Source: Phytopythium helicoides (Eukaryota; Oomycota; Peronosporomycetes; Pythiales; Pythiaceae). From it: a stretch of DNA of 64,000 nucleotides. The notes below the pieces were generated by a model. The model was not told where the DNA came from. It did no database searches and saw only the letters and a list, made by a program, of their open reading frames with translations. Position 1 is the first letter of the stretch. The number at the start of each line of letters is the position of its first letter. Of this stretch, positions 56,800 through 64,000 are shown piece by piece. A program made the position numbers and the translations under genes. Location of the stretch: contig JANFNE010000032.1 of the NCBI GenBank assembly GCA_024867545.1, positions 310,001 to 374,000 on the forward strand, given 5' to 3'.

Positions 56800-57556
56800 A
56801 TGTTTGCTGGCAAGGTCCTCGCTCTCTGCGCCGCACTCGTCGCTACTCATGCTTCCTCCCCAGCAGAGGCCGTCACCTACTACACCGGCGATGGAACCTC
56901 TTACACGCTGAGTAGCGTGAGCTCGGGCAACTGCAACTTCATGTCGGCCATCCCGACGGCCTCGACCAACTACGTCGCCATGAACCAGGCTCAATGGGAC
57001 AACCTCGGTGCTTGCGGTCGTTGTGTGGAGGTTTCGTGCACGGACAGCCGATGCACGGCGACGAAGAACGTGAAGCGCACGCTTCAGGTGCTGGACCGTT
57101 GTCCCGAGTGCAAGCAGGGTGACCTCGACATGCCTCCGGCCATTTTCAAGGACTTGACGGGATCGAGCCCGAGCCGCTACACCATTCAGTGGCGCTTCGT
57201 GGACTGCCCCAGCGCCGGCACCATTAAGGTGTGTCTGAAGGAGGGCTCGAACCAGTACTGGCTCGGTATTCAGCCCACCAACTTCCTCACGGGTGTGAAG
57301 AGCGTGACCTGTCAACGGAGCGGCCACTACAATTCTGGATGGCGCCTTCTACTACATCGCCCAGAGCTCGACAGCTGTTGATTTGAGTGCTGTGAAGGTA
57401 TCGGTGACGTCCATCTACGGCGACGTTGTGTCTGGCACGTACAAGCTGGCGGTTGGCTCATGCACGGACACGAACCAACAGTTCAAGACGAGCACCACGC
57501 GCCTCCTCGAGGACGGTAACGTCACCGCCTCCATCATCGACGACGCCGACTACTAA
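56800..57556 (+). pseudogene. Expansin-like D, broken by a one-base insertion
   Basis: The region is 757 bp where intact copies are 756. The frame is intact through the signal peptide, barrel domain and LKEGSNQYWLG. Near 57307-57309 an extra C (GTGACCTGTC where other copies read GTGACTGTC) shifts the frame, and a stop follows at 57379-57381. The remaining 3' part is undamaged in the shifted frame to the TAA at 57554-57556, ending in the IDDADY type. This implies a very recent lesion or a sequencing error. The 5' half resembles B, the middle C and the end E. Confidence 0.85.
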
Positions 57557-57690
57557 AGGGCTACACGGACAAAGCCTATCCTGCCGGTATCTCACTGTGC
57601 ATGTGCAGCCAGTCCATCAATCGGCTGACTTGCCCATGTTGCAGTGACAAATGTGTGACGTGATAGCTCCATTCGTTGAGAGAGCAGTTT

Positions 57691-58075
57691 TGGTTTTGTA
57701 GGCAAATCGATGTCGGTACATAACGAGAGACACCTTCATGTGGACGAATTGGTTTCCTTTTCTACGCTGCGTGGAACAGCACGGCAGCATTGTGGCAGAT
57801 TCCGATCCTCGAGCACGCAAAAGTCACTGACCCCAACTATTAACACACCAGCAGCATAGCCCCAATACCACGCTCAATAGAAAACCAAATGTGTGCGCAT
57901 GGTATCGGACCGCATTTCAACAAGCCATCGTAGAACAGAAATCCAAACAAATTCGTGATCAAGGCGCCAAATTGGATTATTAGGTTTACAGGAATATTTC
58001 GGACTTTCCAATTGCGACACCCTTGCCTTCGTAACCTCACCAAGGACAACCAAATCCTTCAGCCAACACCACTGA
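57691..58075. other. Spacer between expansin-like D and E
   Basis: Unique sequence at the centre of the tail-to-tail pair. Short ORFs on both strands have no recognised domain. A degraded mobile element is possible but not shown. Confidence 0.35.
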
Positions 58076-58408
58076 GCTCCACTTCTTCACATTCAAGTTG
58101 AAGTCTCCCTCCAGGTCCTGCCGCCTTGGTGTTTTCAGGCAGATTGATTGAATTGAAATGAGCCGCTAGTTGCACTCATCATACACAATTGAATAGAATA
58201 CGCAATACCAGCAGCTAATGTCAATCGCATGTATTTCATCGGGACCGGTGAACCATGTCATCTCATGCTTGCCAAAACTGCTCTCTCAACGAATGGAGCT
58301 GTCACGTCACACATTTGTCACTGCAACATGGGCAAGTCAGCCGATTGATGGACTGGCTGCACATGCACAATGAAATACCGGTAGGATAGGCTTTGTCCGT
58401 GTAGCCCT
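58076..58408. repeat. Inverted-repeat arm downstream of E, pairing with the arm downstream of B
   Basis: Partner of 53180-53507. Small indels and substitutions are present. Confidence 0.85.
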
Positions 58409-59164
58409 TTAGTAGTCGGCGTCGTCGATGATGGAGGTCGTGACGTTACCGTCCTCAAGGAGACGCGTGGTGCTCGTCTTGAACTGTTGGTTCGTGTCCG
58501 TGCATTCATCAGCCACCAGCGTATACGTGCCGGACACCACGTCGCCGTAGATGGAGGTGATCGTGACCTTGACAGCGCTGAGATCGATGCCAGTAGAGCT
58601 CGTGGCGATGTAGTAGAAGGCACCGTCAAGCATGGTGGCGGCAACGCCATTGACACTCACGCTCTCGACACCCGTGAGGAAGTTGGTGGGCTGGATACCG
58701 AGCCAGTACGGTCCACTGCCCACCTTCGCGCACACCTTGATGGTGCCGGCGCTGGGGCAGTCCACGAAGCGCCACTGAATGGTGTAGCGGCTCGGACTCG
58801 ATCCCGTCAAGTCCTTGAAAATGGCCGGAGGCATGTCGAGGTCACCCTGCTTACACTCGGGACAACGGTCCAGCACCTGAAGCGTGCGCTTCACGTTCTT
58901 CGTCGCCGTGCATCGGCTGTCCGTGCACGAAACCTCCACACAACGACCACAAGCACCGAGGTTGTCCCATTGAGCCTGGTTCATGGCGACGTAGTTGGTC
59001 GAGGCCGTCGGGATGGCCGACATGAAGTTGCAGTTGCCCGAGCTCACGCTACTCAGCGTGTAAGAGGTTCCATCGCCGGTGTAATAGGTGACGGCCTCTG
59101 CTGGGGAGGAAGCAAGAGTAGCGACGAGTGCGGCGCAGAGAGCGAGGACCTTGCCAGCAAACAT
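58409..59164 (-). CDS. Secreted expansin-like protein E
   Basis: 251 residues, intronless. Signal peptide and barrel are as in B (VLDRCPECKQGDLDMPP); the second domain begins SAGTIKVCAKVGSGPYWLG, a join of the C-type SAGTIKVC and the B-type AKVGSGPYW. The protein ends SIIDDADY. It includes Cys in VADECTDTNQQ as other copies do (SCTDTNQQ) but with Glu before it. The gene lies tail-to-tail with the broken copy D. Same predicted wall-loosening role as A. Confidence 0.9.
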   Translation of the reverse strand: MFAGKVLALCAALVATLASSPAEAVTYYTGDGTSYTLSSVSSGNCNFMSAIPTASTNYVAMNQAQWDNLGACGRCVEVSCTDSRCTATKNVKRTLQVLDRCPECKQGDLDMPPAIFKDLTGSSPSRYTIQWRFVDCPSAGTIKVCAKVGSGPYWLGIQPTNFLTGVESVSVNGVAATMLDGAFYYIATSSTGIDLSAVKVTITSIYGDVVSGTYTLVADECTDTNQQFKTSTTRLLEDGNVTTSIIDDADY

Positions 59165-59216
59165 GGTGTTGATCTTGAGTAGTGAGTGTGGTAGGAGGAA
59201 GCAGGTGCTTGAGCCG

Positions 59217-59698
59217 AGGAGGATTCGGAAATGAGCTGATTGCCGGACTGGGTAGAGCGACCGAAGCTCGGTTGGGAATTGTCGAGGGCGAAGAACTGCA
59301 TTTTGTCCTGGTACTTCTATGATGACGAGTTATCTGCTCTCAAAACTAGATAAGCGAAGCTTCGTAGCTTACTCCGCTTTACATGGGTATCTTGGCGCGT
59401 CAACACAATGTTGAGGGTCTGTTATTTCTCTTTTTGCTTGGAGATTGGAGTGAAATCGTTTCGTTTTCACAAACGCCGAGATTTCTGATGCAAAACCGTC
59501 TCGAGTGAATTGGTATGGTACTTCAGGAACTTCAAGAAGCCGAACCAGACGCCTCCACCAGTGCTTTCAGGTATGGAGTGATACGATTGGAAAAGATCGC
59601 GCTTCTGAAGTAGATAGACTGGTGGAGTGAACGGAGTTGACAACCCAGCTCTCTTGTTGATTCTTTTGCATTGAACGACTTTTGCTCGGCTCTCTCTT

Positions 59699-59734
<36 letters not shown>

Positions 59735-59764
59735 ATTCTCAGTCAAGAGGAAGATTAGGATAGG
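59217..59764 (-). promoter_or_regulatory. Upstream region of expansin-like E with conserved blocks
   Basis: Gene-strand blocks: GCTCATTTCCGAATCCTCC at 59235-59217 (about -55 to -72), TTTTCCAATCGTATCACTCCA at 59594-59574 (about -420) and CCTATCCTAATC at 59764-59753 (about -590, one mismatch). Confidence 0.5.
59691..59738. repeat. (TC)n microsatellite
   Basis: Pyrimidine tract of TC dinucleotides with occasional TTTC interruptions, lying inside the upstream region of expansin-like E between the two conserved blocks. Confidence 0.95.
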
Positions 59765-59908
59765 ATCTGCGTGAGACGGCGCGCCTTTGCTTCCCTGCAT
59801 GGCCATTACGTCGACATGCCAGTCACGGGCCGCGCCATGGCGTGAATCGGTTAACAGTGCATCAGACCAGACAGGATGATCTTTCCAATCAAGATTTGTA
59901 TTCGAGCC

Positions 59909-60405
59909 GTCGAAAACGCATTTCGCTCCAACGACGCGCTTCTCCGAGCCATTCGATCATGCACATCGCACCAGCAAAACCCACACGGAGTGTACAATTA
60001 CATGCACAGATCCAAGCGCAGGTCTACACGCATAGAGCACGGCATCACGGCATCGATTGTCTTGTCCAGTCGGAGGTGCAAAGGAATCCAGTCTCCTCGA
60101 CGCTTCGTGATGAGCATTTCGATCTTTTCCGTTGCCGAGCGCTTGACAAGCATCCTGAAGAGTGCTCTGACTCAGAACTTCTGACTTCTTGAAGTTCTGT
60201 GAAGTGCATCACAATGGATCGGCAAGCGTCAGTGAATCGATAGTTGGAACGCGCCTCACTCGGAGTACATTATCACATTCAACGCGCAAACGCAAGGATC
60301 TACTGGCCGTCACTGCAAATGAAGAACATCAAGCTCTAGTTGCGGTACCGCACACGGCACTTGGACGTGTCGGCTGACGGGGCAGCCGTCGTCGAGACCG
60401 GAGCG
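59909..60405 (-). repeat. Inverted copy of the 55510-56035 segment (dispersed repeat copy 3 plus gene F 3' end)
   Basis: Reverse complement of the segment at 55510-56035, including the 285-bp dispersed repeat and the last codons and 3' flank of gene F. This end is the intact, likely ancestral side. Confidence 0.85.
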
Positions 60406-61442
60406 CTTGTGGTGGGCGCAGAGGTGGCGTCGTTATCGGTCTCATCATCGTCAGTGGAGGAAGGCGCCGAGGTGACATCATCATCGGTCTCATCGTCGGC
60501 GGAGGAAGTAGCCGAGGTGGTCGCCACGGGAGCTGCGGTCGTCGAGACCGGAGCCGAGGTGGTTGTGGCAGGAGCAGTGGTCGTCGTTGAGGAGGATCCC
60601 GAGTCAGCCTCGTCACCCGTGCTGTCGTCCGTGTAGTCGTACTCGTCACTCGACGTTGGCGCGGCCGTGGTGGTCGAAGGCGCCGTCGTCGTCGCAGCAG
60701 GAGCAGAGGTAGTGGTGGCAGGGGCCGTGGTAGTAGTGGTGGTGCTGCTGCTGCCACTTGTAGTGCTCGAGAACTGTAGGGTAGTGGTCACACACGAGCC
60801 CGCAGTGAGCGAGACCGTGTCCTCGATGGTGTCTCCGGCCATGGAGGTGATGGCGACTTTGACGGACGAGAGATCAACCTCGGACGTGTCGTAGAGGAAG
60901 TAGTACGCGCCGTCGATAATGGAGGTGGACGCTCCGTTGATGGTCACGCTCTCGACGCCGTTGAGGAAGTTGGTGGGCTGCACGGCCACCCAGTTGGCGT
61001 TGCTGCCAGTCTTGAGGCAGATCTCGACATTGCCGGGGCTCGGGCAGTCGACGAACTTCCACTGGATGGTCAGGCGGCTGGGGTCGGAGCCCGTGATGGT
61101 CTTGAAGACCGTGGGGGACAGGTCGAGCGCTCCCTGCGTGCACTCCGGGCACCTGTCGAGGATCTGCACGATGGCCGTCGTGTTCTGCACGGCGCAGTCT
61201 GCGTCGATGCACGAGACCTCTGCGCAGCGGCCGCAGTTAGCGAGTCCGTCCCACTGGTCGTTGTTGAGCGCCGCGTAGTTGGTGGACGCCGTGGGGATGG
61301 CCGACATGAAGTTGCAGTTGCCGGAGCTCACGCTGCCCAGCGTGTACGCCGTGCCGTCGCCCGTGAAGTACTCGTCGGCAGCGGCCGCGGAGGCCACGAG
61401 CGCGGCCGAGAGCGCCGCAGCAGCCAGAGATCGCGTCGCCAT
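60336..61442 (-). CDS. Expansin-like protein F with long Ser/Thr-rich C-terminal extension
   Basis: 368 residues from the ATG at 61442. The signal peptide (ATRSLAAAALSAALVASAAAA) is followed by a barrel domain with GRCAEVSC, ILDRCPECTQGALDLSP and WKFVDC, then the second domain (WVAVQPTNFLNGVES). From about residue 235 the chain becomes a Thr/Ala/Pro/Ser mucin-like region (TTTTTTAPATTTSAP) with acidic patches (DDETDDDV), ending in CRVRYRN with no membrane or GPI signal. The extension is likely O-glycosylated and may hold the protein in the wall. The open frame runs upstream to 61904 but lacks a leader there. Sequence identity to A-E is moderate, so it is an older paralogue. Confidence 0.88.
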   Translation of the reverse strand: MATRSLAAAALSAALVASAAAADEYFTGDGTAYTLGSVSSGNCNFMSAIPTASTNYAALNNDQWDGLANCGRCAEVSCIDADCAVQNTTAIVQILDRCPECTQGALDLSPTVFKTITGSDPSRLTIQWKFVDCPSPGNVEICLKTGSNANWVAVQPTNFLNGVESVTINGASTSIIDGAYYFLYDTSEVDLSSVKVAITSMAGDTIEDTVSLTAGSCVTTTLQFSSTTSGSSSTTTTTTAPATTTSAPAATTTAPSTTTAAPTSSDEYDYTDDSTGDEADSGSSSTTTTAPATTTSAPVSTTAAPVATTSATSSADDETDDDVTSAPSSTDDDETDNDATSAPTTSAPVSTTAAPSADTSKCRVRYRN

Positions 61443-62127
61443 GGCAATCAAAGTCGAGAGAGCGCGAGCTGCGAGTGCCTGGGAGGTGGCAGGATCAGGA
61501 ATGCGGAGGATGCTGCGGGATCGGAGCTGCTCGCGAAAACCGACGGGGCAAGAGGCCGACGACGCGGGTGGCGGAGCTCTTGGCGTGAAACGGGCGGCGC
61601 GTGGCCGTTGCGATGACTTGGAGTTTGTATACCGTGCTGACTCCTGCTTCCGGTGAACCAGCTGGTGCGTGGCGTCACCGAGAGTTCGGTTCGCTGACTT
61701 GAGTTCAGTATGCCGACGGTCTTGGTGGAGACGTCGTCGCCATGTAAAGCCACAAAGACGCACGCGCACTCGGGGGCAAACGCGTGCAGCTCTCTCTCTC
61801 CTTTGTGACGTCGTCGGCTTCCTGCGCGTGATTGTTGACTGCAGACTCCTCCGCTCCATGCGAGTCGCCCGACAAGGCAAGCAGCTTGGCGACGACACTG
61901 CCAACGGACTGTGGAGCTCGATGCCATGTGGTTTCTTCCCTCGATGGCGACCACAGATCGCAGCTAGCGTTGCGTGGACGTCGAGGCTTTCTTCTCACAG
62001 CTGGACAGATGGCGCTAGAGCGCAACCCACGGCTGCGAAGAGCTACGCGGAAAGATATCATCGGCTCAACTTTACAGTGGTGAACGGATGCGGAATGAAC
62101 GCGATGCAGAGGACTGGGCGAGCTTTT
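61443..62127. other. 5' flank of gene F and spacer
   Basis: Arg-rich open frames on both strands here (for example 61669-62229) have no domain and arise from GC-rich sequence. No gene accepted. Confidence 0.35.
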
Positions 62128-62400
62128 CGTGGTGAAAACGCACCGCTTTGCTGCGTGGTGATGCCGCGGTGCTTGTGGCACGCTGAGCGAGTCGAGTCGT
62201 ATGCTTTTTTAGAGCGTGGTGCAGGATAGAGGATGTCGGCGGTAGTAACAATGATTGACAAGCTGTAGAAGTGTTCGTGGCGAATACGCACCGCTATGCC
62301 GCGGTGCTTGCGGCACGCTAATCCAGCCAGGCCGTATGCTTTTCAAGATTGTGGGGAAGGATAGAAGCGCGTCCGGTTAATGACTGAAAAACTGTAGAGG
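62128..62400 (+). repeat. Diverged direct repeat, two units of about 125-145 bp
   Basis: GTGGTGAAAACGCACCGCTTTG with ATGCCGCGGTGCTTGTGGCACGC (62128 onward) recurs as GTGGCGAATACGCACCGCTATGCCGCGGTGCTTGCGGCACGC (62276 onward), both followed by CGTATGCTTTT and GGATAGA. Confidence 0.7.
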
Positions 62401-62677
62401 CGATGCAAGATCGGATGCAAAACCGCTTCAACTTGACCTCTTCGAAGACTTCCACTGACGTCCTGGTTGATTGCACAGAAAACACCACGCAACAATTGCA
62501 ACGCACAGTCCGTTCGGAGCACGAGCCACTCTGTTCGTATTCCGATATTGCAATACCATAGCGGCTAGCGGCGTTTAACGCCGTTGCCAAACAACTACTA
62601 CAAACTCGAATATGACACGGAACATAAGCACTCAGACACAACGCAAAACATACGTGGTCACCTCTTGAGCGCGCAGT

Positions 62678-64000
62678 CTAGAGGATGGCGAGGTCCGAGC
62701 GGTGCGGTTCATTCTGCATCATCGCAACGTTTTGCTGGTTGGCTGGGGTCGACATACGCTGCAAGTCGAACGACCGCATCCTCAGGTGGCTTGATGCCAA
62801 CTCGGCGTCTTCCTCTCCAGCCTTGCGCTCTTCCATAGCCTTCTTCTTCTTCTGGATCACAACAACGGCGACAGCAGCCACAATGACCGCGCAGGCAGCA
62901 GCGGCGATGGAGCCGATGACAGCTGAAGAGCCTGAGCCACCACCGGACTGGGTGTTGGCTTCCTGAGCACCGCCACTAGACGAGCTCGTCGGCTGCTTCT
63001 GAGCCTCACTCGTTGGCGTCGGGGTCGGAGCCTCGGTGTTTTCCTTCTGCGAGTCAGCATCTTCAGACACACTGCTGGTCGATGGCGCCTTCGTAGTGCT
63101 AGTAGGGGTTCGCGTAGTGTACGTCGTGGTCCCATTACCACTGGCATTACCACTGGTATCCGCTTTTCGAGTCGGCTTCGCTGTCGCTGGCATCCGACTG
63201 ATCGATCGAATCAAAGTTGTAAGTTGATTCAGGAGCAGGCGTGACAGGGAACCGGCGTGGAGGTAGACACAGAGAGATCAGGTGAGATCGTTTCCGGAGC
63301 AAGAGTGTAGGCGGGGGCAGTGGTGGCAGGACTCACCGACTCCTCAGAGTAAGTTGGGGGCGCCGTCGTGGCGGGTGCTGAAGTCGGAGCAGCAGTTGTG
63401 GGGGTTGGAGTCGAGGTCGGAGCAGCCGTCGAGGGGAAGGAGCCGGGGTCGGAGCTGCAGTCGTTGGAGCAGGGGCCGAGGTGGTCGTGACCGGAGCTGA
63501 GGTTGGCGCGGCAGTGGTCGGTGTCGGCGTCGACGACTTGGGCTGCGTGTATGTGGTGGTGCCAGAGCTTCCCGACGACGAGAACTGAGAGCTACCAGCT
63601 GTGCACGAGCTGTCTGAGAGCGAGACGGTGTCGGTGATGGTCTGGCCGTTGACGTCCGTGACCGAGATTGTGACAGCGCTCAGGTCAGTCTGCTTCGTGC
63701 TGGCTCCGTCAAGCAGGTAGTAGTAGGCCGAGCCGAGCATGGTAGTGGCCGCGCCGTTAATAGGTCATGCTGGCGACGCCAGTGACGAAGTTGGCGGGCT
63801 GCACAGCCGTCCAGTAGGCATTACTGCCACTCTTGAGGCAGTAGTTGACATTACCCGAGACAGGGCAGTCGACGAACTTCCACTTGATGGAGTACCGCGC
63901 GGGGTCGGAGCCCGTGATGGTCTTGAACACGGACGGTGAGAGGTCCAGGTCTCCGTACTTGCACTCGGGGCACTGGTCCAATATCTGCACAACCACGGAC
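62678..64000 (-). pseudogene. Membrane-anchored expansin-like protein G, frameshifted and cut by the right edge
   Basis: The gene enters from the right edge within the barrel domain (ILDQCPECKYGDLDLSP, WKFVDC, YWTAVQPANFV). An extra base near 63763 (ACCTATTAAC) shifts the frame and gives an early stop; the second domain resumes in another frame (YYYLLDGAS). A Thr/Pro-rich linker contains at least two more frame changes (near 63440 and about 63200-63236). The last frame holds a Ser/Gly stalk, one membrane segment (AVIGSIAAAACAVIVAAVAVVVI), a basic stop-transfer KKKK and a cytoplasmic tail to a TAG at 62678. The intact ancestor would have been a type I membrane expansin-like protein. Several separate lesions argue for a pseudogene; unrecognised introns in the linker or poor assembly are alternatives. 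Confidence 0.7.

Noticed and set aside
57691..58075. Possible transposase fragment in the D-E spacer
   Set aside because: Short open stretches on both strands carry no recognisable transposase motif or terminal repeats.
59691..59738. Pyrimidine tract as a CRISPR-like or telomeric repeat
   Set aside because: It is a simple TC microsatellite with no spacer structure or telomere unit.
61669..62229. 186-codon plus-strand frame above gene F
   Set aside because: Arg-rich, without domain or conserved start, and it overlaps the promoter of gene F and a direct repeat.

Overview
The window is nuclear DNA of an oomycete (Stramenopila), most likely a zoosporic Phytophthora/Pythium-type species. Grounds: short GT-AG introns of about 45-90 bp that place conserved residues correctly; oomycete initiator-like start sites (GCTCAYTTCC...) shortly upstream of several ATGs; a tandem family of secreted expansin-like proteins; an axonemal dynein light intermediate chain (a flagellated stage); and an intact assimilatory sulfite reductase locus, which obligate biotrophic downy mildews are known to have lost. 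No tRNA, rRNA, prophage or CRISPR signal was seen.

Region 1 (1-15.6 kb) is a sulfite-reduction cluster. It holds the C-terminal end of the flavoprotein subunit, two tandem near-identical copies of the 1.5-kilo-residue hemoprotein subunit, and a divergent uroporphyrinogen-III methyltransferase that makes the siroheme precursor the hemoprotein needs. A decayed Fanzor (eukaryotic TnpB-like RNA-guided nuclease) gene sits between the two subunit genes.

Region 2 (16-22.4 kb) is housekeeping: NOM1/SGD1 (40S ribosome maturation), a PLD3/4-type phospholipase D membrane protein, and dynactin p50/dynamitin.

Region 3 (22.5-34.8 kb) is cell-surface genes. One is a giant Thr/Pro-rich mucin-like protein with about 90 tandem 16-residue repeats (a 48-bp minisatellite with nested 192-bp and 1,296-bp higher-order periods) and a polytopic C-terminal domain. 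Beside it are two Cys-rich single-pass membrane paralogues and a small putatively GPI-anchored protein.

Region 4 (35-48.9 kb) is compact and conserved: an acidic Claspin/Mrc1-like nuclear protein, an ANKRD13-like ubiquitin/trafficking adaptor, a single-pass membrane protein, a predicted mitochondrial protein joining PPR-like helices to a CDIN1-type PD-(D/E)XK nuclease domain, a COX7a-like protein, TAP42/IGBP1, the inner-arm dynein light chain p28 and a mitochondrial dicarboxylate-type carrier.

Region 5 (49-64 kb) is an expansin-like cluster: four intact short genes, one short gene broken by a single-base insertion, one long Ser/Thr-rich form, and a frameshifted membrane-anchored form running off the right edge. 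The copies lie in head-to-head and tail-to-tail inverted duplications, are mosaics of one another, and share spaced upstream sequence blocks.

All calls come from reading the sequence and recalled family knowledge. No database search, alignment program or transcript data was used; intron borders are inferred from splice motifs and family conservation.
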